The notes beneath the pieces were generated by a model. That model had not been told where the DNA came from, ran no database searches, and saw only the letters and a list, made by a program, of their open reading frames with translations. A program made the position numbers and the translations under genes. Positions 35,383 to 48,064 of a stretch of DNA of 64,000 bases are shown in pieces. Source of the DNA: Cylicocyclus nassatus (taxonomy: Eukaryota; Nematoda; Chromadorea; Rhabditida; Strongylidae); NCBI GenBank assembly GCA_958299035.1, contig CATQJL010000316.1, positions 48,977,585 through 49,041,584 of the forward strand. Direction: 5' to 3'. The stretch's first letter is position 1; the number at the start of each line of letters is the position of its first letter.

Positions 35383-36380
35383 TTAGGTCATTCCGAAAGT
35401 AATTTCGCTTTTTTCGAACGGACGCCACATACGATGGAACAAAGATTTCTAAAGGATCTTGGAAGCATTCGATGCAGAATTTCATTCTCTTTCTAATGAT
35501 TATGTAATTGTTGCAAAACAGTCAATGAGCTTTCAGAAAATAACCAAAACCTGCAACCCATGCTTTTTGAGAAAACTTTCATATCAATCCTCAGAAGGAT
35601 TGCAAGTAATGATTCGATAGAGTAAACCTTATAGAATACAGTACTACTTTTTTCTCTTCCTCGTATCTCGCCGCAATTTTTTAAAAGATTTTTTAAGAGA
35701 ACCAACGGATTTTGGCAGACCCACCTCAGCCACAACCGCATCAAACATCATAATTTTTCGGAATTTGAGACTAGCAAGATAGTACTATGAGTTAACATGC
35801 ATTTTACAAAGCATTTGAGGGTTTACGGGTTCGAAATATCAAATTTCGAGTTTTTCGGGTACAGCATGGGGCTCGCTAAAGAAATGAGTTATGATGATTT
35901 CATCCTCGGAAACTAAACGAATCGGAAACAAAAAACACCTCTTAGAAAGAGGAGAAAATGCTGCACCGAATAGTGCGCGAGCTGCTCTTCTTTTGATGTT
36001 CTACGAGGATTTAGGTGCCCAAGTATGGAAGTCGGTAGCATCAATTAAAATTCTGTTAAAAATGTATGACAAGCTATGGAAAGGAGAAAAAAATAGTACT
36101 GCATTCTATGAGGTTTACTCTATCGAATAATTACTTGCAATCCTTCTGAGGATTGATATGAAAGTTTTAAAAAATCATAAAACTTGACCATCTCAAAAAG
36201 CATGGGTTGCAGGTTTTGGTTATTTTCTGAAAGCTCATAGACTGTTTTGCAACAATTACATAATCATTAGAAAGAAAATGAAATTCTGCATCGAACGCTT
36301 CCAGGATCCCTTAGAAATCTTTGTTCCATCGTATGTGGCGTCCGTTCGAAAAAAGCGAAATTACTTTCGGAATGACCTAA
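35383..36380. mobile_element. 998-bp mariner-type foldback, nested
   Basis: TA-TTAGGTCATTCCGAAAGTAA at the left and TTACTTTCGGAATGACCTAA-TA at the right. Arms of about 350 bp are inverted (TTCGAACGGACGCCACATAC, CAACAATTACATAATCATTA). The spacer has no transposase. Confidence 0.9.
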
Positions 36381-36401
36381 TATTTTATTGAATCTGAAAT
36401 A

Positions 36402-37321
36402 TTAGGTTGGCTCGAAAGTTCTGGGACATTTTCGAACTAGATCTGCTATTTCTTGAAATCTAATGCATTTACATCAGATTGAGATACCATCGATAGAGCA
36501 AAGCAAGCTCTGCAAGATGGTATGCGAAAGTTCGCACCAGCTTTAAACCACAATAAGTATGCACCCAAAATCTGAGTCGTACTGAAGTTCAAAAAATCGC
36601 GAGAAATTCATATCTTTGTTCAAACAAATCCTACGGATCTCCAACTTGCTCACAAAATTGCACATCACATCGGACACTCATATGCACCGTTCCTGTATTT
36701 TTTCCTCATCTGGAAATCGAGAAAACGAAAATTTTTGTACTTATACAAAAACGAAGCTGTGCTGTTTCCATTCATGTAATTGAATGATACAAGCCTTTAG
36801 AAGTATAACCGTAAATTTTCAGCTTTCTACAGGCCCTAGTTCCCGGAAATAACCGAATTGAGCTCTCCTCACTTGGGCGTTCCATGCTAAAATCAATTTT
36901 TTTCGACAACTAGGGCTTACGGAAAGCTGAAAATTTACGGTTATACTTCCAAGGGCTTGTACTATTCAACTGCATGGGTGGAAACAGCACAGCTTCGTTT
37001 CTATAGAAGTACGAAAATTTTGTTTTCTCGATTTCCAGATGAGGAAGATATGCAGGAACGGTGCATATAAGTGTCTGATGGGGTGTGCAATTTTGTGAGC
37101 AAGTTGGAGATCCATAGGATTTGTTTGAAAAAAGATATGAATTTTTTGCGATTTTTTGAACTTCAGTACGACTCAGATTTTGGGTGCAAACTTTTCGCAT
37201 ACCATTTTGCAGAGCTTGCTTTGCTCTATCGAATGGTACCTCAATCTGATGTATATGCGTTAGGTTTCAAGAAATAGCAGATCTAGTTCGAAAATGTCCC
37301 AGAACTTTCGAGCCAACTTAA
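36402..37321. mobile_element. 920-bp mariner-type foldback, nested
   Basis: TA-TTAGGTTGGCTCGAAAGTTC ... GAACTTTCGAGCCAACTTAA-TA. The arms are inverted for over 400 bases on each side, down to a short central spacer near 36870. It lies 21 bases from the previous element, and both lie inside 34702-37618. Confidence 0.9.
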
Positions 37322-37621
37322 TACAAGCCACAGAGCTAAAAAAATTGCCTCGTTGGCAAAAGGTTTGCCCTATCTGTTGATTATAGAAGCTCCCCCAAAG
37401 GTCTCATATGAAAATTTTAAAATTGGCGAAAGTTGGACATGATGAAAACGAAGGGTTATAATTAGCGATTATTTCAGCACTCTTTCAAAAAATCGCATTG
37501 GAAATGTGGCGAGGAAAGAGGAAGAGATTCTGCATCGGATGCAGCTTAAAGTGTTTGCTTATCTTTACTGTGATTTGCTGGGCGTCTCGAAAAACCGCGA
37601 AACTTCCGGGCCCCCTAATAT

Positions 37622-38399
37622 TTCTGTGAAGAGCAGAAAGGAGGTCGCGCATGAACATAGACATGCAATTTGAATGGCGATCTGATAACTTTCTAGTTTT
37701 TTGTGTGAATAATGAATTCAAACCAATCTAATCATTTTTTGCGAATGATTATCTACTTTTGTGACTTCAGCAGCACTTCTCCGCCACAACCTTTATTGAA
37801 GTAGCATTTTTTGCGCCATACCTCCGCCTCACAACCAGGGGTAATATAACGCTAGATATGACTGATGTTCATTGTTTGCTGCTGTAAAGTTTTATCTTCT
37901 TTTCAACTTCGCATCCTAGATCTAGAATGAACTACCTCGGCGCAAGCGTAAGCTGAGAAAAAGTAGAGCGATATAATAAAATAAAATATACAAATTGAAT
38001 GAGTAGCCTACGCATCCAGCTGATGCGCTGATGGGTTATACACGACAGTAGTGAAGGCTATCTGCCCCCTCCGGTTAGTGCCGACCTTGAATGTAGGCCC
38101 CAGGAAAAAAACCATCTGCGCTAGTTTGGTCGTCTAATGTTGTCTCTGAATGGAGATAATGGATTTGGAATAGCGGAAGTGCTATCAAGCCACGTCCAGA
38201 TCACATGAAGCTCCGCTCACTCATTACTGAGACCGTCCGCGCCCTCAAGAATTCCCAAAAATCGGATTTGTGGTAGTGAGGAGGGGTAGAGGTCGGTTGC
38301 ACATTTTGAACTACACAACTTAATCAGGGACACGAAAGGCCCCCGAAATGACAGGAAAGTGGAAGGCAAAATATTGCGTGAACGCTGCCTCTGAGTTCA
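37622..38399. other. No gene seen
   Basis: Mixed-composition DNA; 38030-38330 is richer in GC and looks like an old repeat (no ORF, no termini found). Confidence 0.3.
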
Positions 38400-38724
38400 T
38401 TTGTGATCTTATATATAAAGCTGAATGTATGTATGTATGTATGTATGTATGTATGTATGTATGTATGTCTGTATGTATGTATGTACGTATTTTCCGAATA
38501 GAAAATTCCATTTCTGAACCGATCCGGACCAAACTTGGCACACATACACTTCGGGCCCCGGCGGGTGTCATAGGCTACTTTTCGTCATCGATCGATATCG
38601 ATTTTATCGATTTTTTGCAAAATTTGAGCTACGGGGCTGGGAGTTGGCACAGGGCACACAATCGAGCATGCTGATTACGAATATAATAATGACAGGGCCG
38701 GGCGGAGCCGGGTAAGTCAACTAG
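38400..38724 (+). mobile_element. CTAG-ended repeat, copy 3, with (TATG)n tract
   Basis: Starts beside a (TATG)n microsatellite (about 38426-38486), then GTACGTATTTTCCGAATAGA, ATCGATTTTATCGATTTTTT, GGGGCTGGGAGTTGGCACAGG, GAGCATGCTGATTACGAA and GGGCCGGGCGGAGCCGGG, eight bases, CTAG. The most complete copy in the window. Confidence 0.65.
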
Positions 38725-38879
38725 CCAAGTTATAAAAATTCGTGATGGAGAACCCGGGACAGTGCTGCTTTGAATACTTCAGTGACCACCTGGAGATTAC
38801 GGTTATATATTAACGTTTCCCTATAGGAAAAGCCCTCGTATACCTCTCGCCCCTTTGCTCCGCCCTTGACCCGCCATCC

Positions 38880-39300
38880 GCACTCACAAGGGAAGAATCC
38901 CAGGTTGTGGCGATCTGGAACGAAATGCATGTCGTCAGATTCGTTTTCTTGAGCTGATTCCAAATCTGCCTTCTATTGCTGCGCTGTTTTTTGGAAGGAG
39001 TTATGAGTGATCAAAAGTGTGAGGTGATTAGAATTTCAATGCATAATGCAAGAACCAGCTTGGGAATGCATAATTGTGTTCAGTGCACTGATTGAAAGAA
39101 ATGCACATATACACCGGCAACATAAATAATTATTAAAGACAGCTACTTTTTAAAGTTCGGACCTTCAAAATTATAACTTTTACGCTCAAGCTTGTAACTT
39201 ATTCTAGAGAACCGCGCAGCAGATACGGAAGTTAGAATTGTATCAGCCCAGCACGCATCTAATGATATGCACTTCCATCCAAATCGCCACGGCGACCTGA
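38880..39300. mobile_element. Foldback element F4 (diverged ACAAG family)
   Basis: Left arm ACAAGGGAAGAATCCCAGG...GGCGATCTGG and core GCTGATTCCAAATCTG...TGCTGCGCTG...GAGTTATGAG; the right arm is a diverged inverse (GCAGCAGATA..., CCATCCAAATCGCC). Confidence 0.55.
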
Positions 39301-39780
39301 GATTATATGAAAGTTTGAAATTTTCTCATCGAACAAACGATTGAATAATGTCAAAAATAAATGCGAAGAAACGAATATCGAGTAGCGATTGAAAATTGAA
39401 AATTTAAATAAACAGAATACACATAGATTCAAAATTCAAAATTTCGAATGCATGAATACCCACAAAAAGTATAATAGAATATCAAGATTTACAAATGAAC
39501 GAATATCAGTCAAATTCGAACATCGAGATCCAAAATTCTAATAAATATTCGAAGGATTTATTCCAATGGCTAGACATCGGATAAGTCGTTCAAATACAAT
39601 AATATTTAAATGATGCATCTAAAATTTAGAACAAGCAAATCTAGAACCTGCAGACTACGGCAAGCTTGACAACTCAGCAGTTGGCTATGCACCTACCAAA
39701 TGCGATTCAAATGAAACATGCGAATAACACGGGCGATATCATATTATATATATATTACTATATATTATAATATTATTACA

Positions 39781-40584
39781 TTAGGTTGTCGGATAACTTT
39801 TGTTACACTTTTTTCTAAATTTTCTAGAAAAATTCAGAAGTTTTCTGGAAACCCCAAACTTGCTACACGCTTAGGACATGGCAGGATCTACCCGTCAGCA
39901 TGATTGATGCCGCAAGTGCTCTAGTGACTAACAAGTTTACGGCAGTTTTGTAAAAACAGTCAAATTTTTCAGTTTTTGTCTGATCTTTTTCTCTGCACCT
40001 ACTTGCAATCTTCCCCTTCCAGAATTTTTTTAAAACGTACTTTGGCGTTGTCTTTTACACGGAGGCATTTCGGTGCCTCTAGCGTTTCAAAAAGGAGAGG
40101 TGGAAAGAATATTTCAAAAATTCAAAAACCTTCCTAAATTCTTATTTTTGTGTGCATCGCATAGAAATGGATACAGAAATATAAAAATGATTTTTTGAAA
40201 TTTTTTGAAGACGTTTTCTTCGTTAAAATTCCGATAATTGCAAAGATGGCGCACACTGAGATTTGAACCGCTCAGAAAAACGTGTGCAGACATGTCTGCG
40301 TTATCCCCCCATATTAGCTAAACGCTACAGACTATGCCCTACCTGATTACTACATTGTCCGGTCTATCGCTCATCACCTGAGAGAACGCCAACTCACATA
40401 CAAAAATGCGAAGAAACGGATTTTCAGCCACAAAGTGCGTGTTTTGCGCACGGATCGCGGATGCGACGGTACCTTTGAATAGGTATTTTGACCCTGCCCA
40501 TACACCGTAAACATGAGATCTTTCCAAAGCTTCTGAGATTTGAATCAAAATAAAAAGTGTGACAGAAATTATCCGACAACCTAA
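39781..40584. mobile_element. 804-bp mariner-type element
   Basis: TTAGGTTGTCGGATAACTTT at the left and AATTATCCGACAACCTAA at the right, followed by TATA and then directly the next element. The left flank reads ACA rather than TA, a small imperfection. No transposase. Confidence 0.8.
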
Positions 40585-40588
40585 TATA

Positions 40589-41295
40589 TTAGGTCGTCCC
40601 GAAAGTCCTTTCGCACCATTTTCAAAATTCATAACTTCTGATTTTTCCAATCGATTTGACTGCTCTTATTTTTCTATGAAAGAGTAAGTCATGCTTTTTA
40701 TAACATCTTAGCTGCTTACCAATGATCATTTGTTGCATAGATAGGGGCGGTAGAAGAAAATTAGTCAAAGTTCGAATTTTCTGTGTAGGGCCATAAAAAA
40801 TCGGAAACTTACAACAAAAATCGGAGCAGTCGGTGCTGTAGGTTCTTTCACCAGCTCTTTCTAACAGTGCAAAGTTTGCGCCGATTGAGCGTCTCTATGA
40901 AAATTTATGATTTTCGAGAAAAATGCCAAAATAAATCAAATTCTCCCTTTTCTATTGATTTCTTGAAAATCGTAACTTTTCATAGAGACGTTCAATCAGC
41001 CCAAGTTTTGCACTGCTGGAAAGAGCTGGTGAAAGAACCTATAATGCTGTCTGCTCCGATTTTTGTTGCAAGTCTCCGATTTTTTATGACCCTACACAGA
41101 AAATTCGAATTTTGACTAATTTTCTTCTACCGCTCCTATCTATGCAACAGATAATCAGTAGTAAGCAGCTAAGATGTCGTTATAAAAAGCATGACTTATT
41201 CTTTCATTCAAAAATAAGAGCAGTCAAATCGATTGGAAAAATCAGAAGTTATGAATTTTTGAAAATGGTGCGAAAGAGCTTTCGGGACGACCTAA
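40589..41295. mobile_element. 707-bp mariner-type foldback, abutting the previous one
   Basis: TA-TTAGGTCGTCCCGAAAGTCC ... AGCTTTCGGGACGACCTAA-TA. The arms are inverted nearly to the centre at about 40945 (GTCTCTATGAAAA, CCAGCTCTTTC, TCTATGCAACA). Confidence 0.88.
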
Positions 41296-42633
41296 TATTA
41301 TTATTATATAATGTTATTATTACATTATATTATTATTATATTATTATATTACAATATTCGTTAAACTCGATTCTGAGTAACCTGAATTTTCGAACCCCCG
41401 TTTTTTCATTATTCGAGTTTTCGAATTCTGTTCAAATGGAAAACAACTTTCAAATTTCGAATGCAAATGTATTGATGGTCGATGTCATTAAAATCGGACC
41501 AAACAATGCTTGGAATCGTTTCCTAGTCAGGCCTTGGTGCTTGTATACAGCGTGTAATAGGCAGCAATGAGCCCCATTGTGGATTACTTCTTTAAGAATC
41601 TCAGAATACAAATTATAGCATTGGAAGAGCAAATGATGCCCTCCGCTTATAATGCAGTTCCGGAATTATATTTTTATAGCAATCAGAGGTGGTGCCTGTA
41701 AAGAGCATTGGCGATTCTAATGCTCTTATGCAACATGCCGATTATCATATTTTCTATCTACTCTCATTTTTGGCAAAATTTAATGAGATAAAGTTGTAAA
41801 TAGAGTAACGAGCTTCCTGCAAATTCCTAGTTGCTCAATACAGATGTGCATCAAAATCTATGCTCAGCCGGTCCTTGCATATAGTGCAGCTGAGTCTTTC
41901 TTTCGCAGAGCATAGTCTCTATGTAGTGGTCAAAAGTACTGCTCTGGAAAGGTGCTGCGAATGACCTTCCTCAATTAATTCTGATTCCGGCACATCATAT
42001 GTGAAAAGTAAGATTTGAGAAAGAGTAGAAGTGAATATGTACATATGTAAAGGAGAAGAAGAAAAGACTAGCACTATTTTATCCTAGTATTTGAATAACT
42101 GAGAAGTAAGCCTCGACTTACAGCTGCTAATTTCGATCAAAAACTAATTAAGCTGACGGATATTGCCAGGTGCATTCTTACGACTTTTCAACAGTAGAGT
42201 TAACAGCAGAGCTCATGTTGATTTAGTTTACTTGCTCTTTGTTGGGGTACAATATTAGCTCAATTATATTGAATCATGGTCTCTCCTTACTTTTATCATT
42301 CAACATTATAGACTATCTGACTTCGTTTAATATAAAAGAAGTTGCAGACCAAAGGCCCGTAGCAACGAAAACATTCGAGTGAAAAGCTCCACTACCACTC
42401 GTTCTTCTCAACGATCATAATCATTAATTCAGATTATTGTGGCAAAAATGATTTCAAGTAATGAATTCGGGGTAATGGACTCTATGAATGACGGCTTGGT
42501 TTTACTCATGGTCGTAGCCCCGAACCTGTCAGCATTTGCCCACTTTCCTCCACATCTCCCCTCCTCACTCTCCACTTTTCCCCCTTTTCACTCCACTCCA
42601 CCCACTTACCCACTTACTCCTTACCCTCCTCTG
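41296..42633. other. No gene seen
   Basis: AT-rich; TATTAT repeats at 41296-41355. The stretch 42540-42630 is pyrimidine-rich and low in complexity. Confidence 0.35.
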
Positions 42634-43105
42634 ACAAGTGAAGGATACTTGGTCGAAGTGGCGTTCGAATATGAAATGTATACTTTCTTATAGAGCTTAG
42701 GACGCTGATTCCGAATCTTCTTCTCATATCTGCAAAGCGCTCTTGGGAGGGAAGTTATAGGAATTTTTGGAGCGAAAATTCGAACGCACGGTTACCACAA
42801 AATCATTCAAAGTGCAGTCTATGAGCTCGAATGGGGCTATGATCACTACCAGAGCGTTTTATGGGATACTACCTTCAAATTCTGACAAGCTCTTGTCAGC
42901 CATTACTCCTTTTAAGCACCGCAAAGATCTCAACACGTGTTTTCAGCTTAGCCAAAACCATTGAATTTTCACCAATAAAAATTCCCATAACTTCCCTTCC
43001 GGAAGCGCTTTGCAGATAAGGAAAACATATTTGGAATCAGGGTTCCATGCTCTATAAGATGGTATACATTTCATATGAAAACCCCACCAAGTCTCCTTCC
43101 CTTGT
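42634..43105. mobile_element. Foldback element F3 (ACAAG-ended family)
   Basis: ACAAGTGAAGGATACTTGG...GTCGAAGTGG and core GCTGATTCCGAATCTT...ATCTGCAAAGCGCT...GTTATAGG at the left, inverse at the right ending CTTCCCTTGT. No ORF. Confidence 0.75.
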
Positions 43106-43416
43106 GAGAAGGATAACAGCAATGTGTAAAGTAGGAACATAAAAAGAGAAAGGGAGATAGGAAAATAAGCATAATCAACACCGAACGTGATTTTCTTGGG
43201 GCGCGTTCTGCAATCAGAGCAGATTGCGCAGCTAATTAGAAATTTTGATTGCTAAAGAACCCAAAAAACGAACTATGCAACCATTCTTTGCTTGTATGAA
43301 AAATTACGGAATGAAGTTACAATTGATGTAAAAGAGCATAAAAATTTACGTGAGCAAAGAGTCGGTCCAGCTTATTGGTTCCCAGTTAAGATGGTATCAG
43401 CTAACTGGAAGAGCTA

Positions 43417-43904
43417 TTAGGTTGCCCCATAAGTCTTTTCATATTCGAACTTTCAAACTGATATTTTTCAAGAACTAAGAGAACAAGCGTGAAAATTTTC
43501 TAAATGAATGAGCAATATAAACACGTTTTTGCGACGAACACAGTAACTATGGGCAAGGTTTGAAAAATTAGCGCTTTATTTTTTTCTCGATTTCTAGCCA
43601 TCGGAAATACAGCAAGTGCATGTATAACTAACTGATGGGGAGACTATATGCGTGAGCGAGTAAGAAATTCGCAGAGTTGCTTTGAACTTAGATACGATTA
43701 TTTTCGTTTTTCAGAATTCGGGATTTTTTCTTTCCTATGGCTTGAAATTTCATGCGGACCAAGCTTGGTGCAAACTTTTGAAAGCCATTTTATAAAGCTC
43801 GCTTTGATCTGTCGTATGGTTTCTTAGATTCTATTAGAAACATAGAAAGAATTAATAATGTCGATGAGAAGTCAGATATGAAGAGACTTAAAAGGACAAC
43901 CTAA
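43417..43904. mobile_element. 488-bp mariner-type element
   Basis: TA-TTAGGTTGCCCCATAAGTCT ... AGACTTAAAAGGACAACCTAA-TA; inner arms are more diverged than in the neighbours. Confidence 0.75.
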
Positions 43905-44249
43905 TAATTCGGAAGTTGGGCACGCTTTCATTCACAGAAGTTTCCATAAATTTCTGGGCCATAGTTCGAGCTCCCTCTGCGCATATGCACAATTTGGTAT
44001 CATACCATTGCGTTTTGTTCGTAAACAAGGCCCGCTTTAGGTTAGAGCATGTCGACGGTCAAAATAAGATTGAAGATACCACCAGTAGGCTCGAGCACAT
44101 CTAGTGACAAATGATGTGCATGTCTTAATGGAAAAAAGATTTGGAAATTGTGATATTAAGGTGATCGAAGTAGGGACAGCTCAATTTTTAAACTTTGAAA
44201 CTTTTGGTTTTGTTTGCAGTAACCAGGCAGCAATCAGAAAGTCACTAGT

Positions 44250-44650
44250 ATAGGTAACCTTGCCTCTCACTTTGGCAACGCGGAACTGCTGCTCTTCTAG
44301 AATTTTTAAAATGGTGCGTTGAAGAAGTAGGACCAACTTTCTGAACTTATAGTTGTGCTGCTATATCGTAAAGTCTTTGCAAGTTGCATGCCGTTTGTAA
44401 CTTAACATATTGACGACAACGCGCATTTTCAGTTGTCCGACTTTGGGACTATGCCTCTAACGAAGATATTGGAAATTTTAAGCAAAAATCACGCACATCC
44501 TCATCTACTCCATACTTCCAGTAGTTCTAAGAAGTCATTTTAACTAAATTCAAGCCATGACCTACCATGTGGGTCGCATTGTCCCACATGGCAACCATTG
44601 CATGACCCACCATGTGGATCACGTTGTCATCAAAGTGTTAAGATGTAGTA
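44250..44650 (+). repeat. Decayed copy of a dispersed sequence also at 61.6-62.0 kb
   Basis: TTGACGACAACGCGCATTTTCAG matches TGACGAAAACGCGCTTTTTTAC at 61693, and the following AAGCCATGACCTACCATGTGGGTC...TGACCCACCATGTGGATCACG...GTCATCAAAGTGTT matches 61912-61995. Reading frames here are broken. Confidence 0.55.
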
Positions 44651-45989
44651 GTCACATGCATGGATAAAGCTCAGTCTCTTTCATATGGTAAAAAAATGTG
44701 TTCGTAGATACTACTCAAACTTCATAAATACTCAAAATATTTGATTCCACATTTCAGAATCAAACTACTAAACACACAGATGGATTACGGATATATTTGA
44801 AAGAGTCTGATTTGTTCTGACATCTGCCAAATTCGCGTTTCCTGTAAAATTTGCCTTTATGAGTGAGCTACAATTATGGTCAAAGTGACCCAATACTTTC
44901 CTCTCATCTTGACAGTTTTTCATTATAGATTGTATAATAAATTTCTCCTCGGCTCCGCTCGTATTCTGCAAGTGCGATAATCACTATGCTTTTTCCCTAA
45001 AACCATTTCGAGCTTGATTCGGTTACAGCTAATGACGTGCCCTGCTTGCACTGCACGACAGTGGGCCGCTCGCGTTGCGCTGTGTATTTAGCGTCAAGCA
45101 AGAATTTTGTAGGGCTTGCTCTGCTCTATCAAACGGTACCTTGAAAGCTTTCTAGAAATGAGGAGTATATGACTCATTGCGATTGAAAATCAAAACGTAT
45201 GGAACTCATGGGAACCTAATATTTAGCGGCAGAGAGTTTGATCAGCCTAGTGTAAAAGTTCGTTTGTTTGGTTTGCTTTTTAAAGGAAAATATGGTCTTT
45301 TATGGCTCAATTATCTTTTCGAAATCTCTACCGTAAACCCAGTTCGCCCTATATTGTAAATTAAGTTGAAGCCAGCCCTACAACATGGTACTTGAGCGAA
45401 AACGAAAGCTGTTCACAGTCAGAGATCATGTTCGATACATTATTTTGGGACTCTAAATATACCCAAATACATTGTTAGAAAGAGAGCACAGGATACATAG
45501 TAGGTAGGCTGCACTATCGCAACAGCATCACATACTGTGCTGTATATACAAATGGAAGACTCTTGTACGGTTTATTGATATTTGCGCTTCCTCAAGCGCA
45601 TGACAATATCCCTCACAAAAGTTCCACACAAGATAAGAAAAGATTTCATTGAGTCAACAAAATTTTCACTAGTACACTTAAATACTAGGTTTCCGGCATC
45701 GAATCCACGGCCTACTGGGTTGCGGAGCCCATAGGTTTGTTAATGTGGCAGTTTGGGCCTTCATGCGAAGAATGAAATCATTAAATAAGAGAAGATTCGG
45801 CGTCTTCAGTACCCTCTGTGGCCTGCGCCGAACGCACTCCATTTCACAGTAAAGGAGTCCAATGAGTGCATGCGGGCTTATCAGTGAATTAGGGGACCAA
45901 CATTTTACGATGTCAGTGCTGTCATCCTCCCAGATTACTCTGGTACCAATTTACCAGCCCCAGGGGGTAAAGGGCTTACTTAGCAAAGG

Positions 45990-46050
45990 GGCGGGATCAA
46001 CCTTGGCCAGTTGGTCGAAGCGACGCCTCATACCACTACGCCACTCGTCC
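45990..46050 (-). repeat. tRNA-related SINE-like sequence
   Basis: On the minus strand the sequence starts GGACGAGTGGCGTAGTGGTA (acceptor-stem-like start plus an A box TGGCGTAGTGG), continues GAGGCGTCGCTTCGACC, and has AAGGTTGATCCCG, a degenerate B box. The anticodon arm does not fold as a functional tRNA. About 300 bases of unrelated sequence follow (to about 45690), consistent with a tRNA-derived SINE or tRNA pseudogene. Confidence 0.45.
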
Positions 46051-46770
46051 CCGATTTATCAGAGGCTCTTTTTAACCAAGTATTCCCAAACAGGGAGAAG
46101 CTGAGCTATATTCAAATACAAGACTAAATGAACAGTGTTGAATTCTAGAATATATGTCATAGAAGTTTGACGGCTGTTTTATTCAAACATACGATCTTCA
46201 CATGAAGCATACTCGAACCTTCTAAGCTTTTGCACCTTATCCTACTAGACTCACCGTGACTGGACATGTACTTTGGCGCCCTGCCAGCCATCACGGTAAA
46301 GTGTGTCGTGCGATGTAACGGAGGGCCGAAAAGAGGCGGCGCGGTGGGAGGGGAATCGCAAGAGGGGAGAGAATGGATGGATGGATGGAGCGATAAGCGG
46401 TGATTCTGGTCCAACAAAAGATCCAGCAAAAGCACCGCAAACATACATTCGTTCGCTTGAATCACTTACGTGAATGAGAATGTCACTTCATGTAAAGATT
46501 TTTACTTTGAATAAAACAGGATTCGATATTTGAACGGGTTACAATTTTCTGCCACACCAAAAAAGGGCATAAAGTGATTTTGAGTGAACATAGCATCATG
46601 TATTCCTAAACATATGCTGTTCCAAAAACATATATGGATCATTCACCAAAAGTTTCTTTAAGACAAAAAGGATGTAACACAAGGCCAAAAAGGTGTGGCA
46701 GCAATGCTTTTACAGGCTTACGCCAGATCTTATAAGTTTTGCTATAAACAAATTTTAGGAGATAACATAA

Positions 46771-47695
46771 TAGTGGGTCGGTGCAAAAGTTTCGCCAATT
46801 TATTGAGCTCACTTGCAATCTCATTGAGTAGGAATAACAAGATACTTTGATTGTGTGAATTTCTTCCTTTTTCCAGCAACTATGTTTGATGCGACTTATA
46901 TGACATGTAGGGAGATAACCGCCGAAGATACGACGCTTCAATTCACCATGTCTCATTTTCGCTAATTTTCAGAATTTCCATCCGAGATTTTTGAAGGAGC
47001 TGTGATAACCAGCAGATAGAATCAAAATTTATGCTAATTAATGCAGTTTTTGTACCTTATTCTAAGATGAACGAATTTTTTTATATGTTCGGTTTATTCA
47101 TACCCTGTAAAACTTGAAGCGGCAAATTATTTAGATAATATTCGCAACTTTTCTTCTTCTTTCCGAAAGCTATCTTTTCTTTACAATACTTGCAAAGTTC
47201 GCAGGCAAGTTTGCCATATTCTCCAATTCTACGAAAGCGCACCGTGTACCCTAGAATTTAATATTTTCATATTTTGTAGCGATAAGCGCTCACTTACTTT
47301 GTAAGGCTAGTGATAATGATAGGGTTTTGGAACATCAATGTTCTGCAGATTTTCAATTGGTGCAACTAGTTGCCATGTTTTCTTCAGAACTCAATACTTT
47401 GGAGAAGTAATCAAACTAGGTTCGGAGCTGGGAAAAACAGAACACCTCAATGATTAGCAAAAGGTTTGCCCTATCTGCTGGCTGTCATACTCCTTCAAAC
47501 GCCTGACCGAAATTTGAAAAAAAAGCTAAACATGGTAAAAATAGTCTTTGAACCCTTCACAAGAATCGCAATGGGAACATAGTTGGCGGAAAGATGAAGA
47601 AGTTCTGCACCGGATACTGCTGAGGTATGTGTCTACCTCTGACCGAAGAAATTTGCAGGTGAGTTAAAAAGACAAACCTTTTGCTCTTTCGGCTG
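46771..47695. mobile_element. Mariner-type element related to 34702-37618
   Basis: Left GTGGGTCGGTGCAAAAGTTT and internal blocks ATGTCTCATTTTCGCTAATTTTC and ACCAGCAGATAG; right-arm blocks GCAAAAGGTTTGCCCTATCTG and GCTAAACATGG are their inverse and are shared with 37350-37480. The ends are decayed. Confidence 0.55.
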
Positions 47696-48064
47696 GGCTG
47701 ATTCCATTGCTCAGCAGTTTTTGGAATGGAATTAGCTAATCACCCTTTCCCAAAGAAATTTCACCATATTTGAAAATGGCAGTTTTACTTGGACGGCCTA
47801 ACATTTGGTGATGTCCCAATTAACCAAACTTGGCGCACAACCGATATTTTACAACATGCTGACCGGAGATATGTTACTGAGTATGCTTGCTAGGGCCTCT
47901 TTGTTATGCCACTTAGGTACGTGACAAAATCTCACAGTGTGCTTGTATTTGCCTAACGGAGTTATTTGGATATTGTTAAGGGGTAATGTGGGTGCAGTAG
48001 GTCTCGAGACAGAACTTAGGGGGACTGTACTTGGCGATCGTGTGCCACACCCTCTCAACCCTGA

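Larger units (their letters stand above)
34702..37618. mobile_element. Mariner-type element with two later insertions
   Basis: Left end TA-TTAGGTCGGTGCGAAAGTTT, right end GCGAAACTTCCGGGCCCCCTAA-TA. The left arm (34702-about 35000) matches the inverse of 37366-37618 (CGTTTTCACCATGTCC / GGACATGATGAAAACG, GGTAGGGCAAGC / GTTTGCCCTATC). The two arms are separated by two complete mariner-type elements (35383-36380 and 36402-37321), so those inserted later. Terminal sequence resembles mariner/MADE1-type ends. No transposase. Confidence 0.75.

Noticed and set aside
38320..38674. ORFs with THIH/YVCM repeats
   Set aside because: They are translations of the (TATG)n tract.
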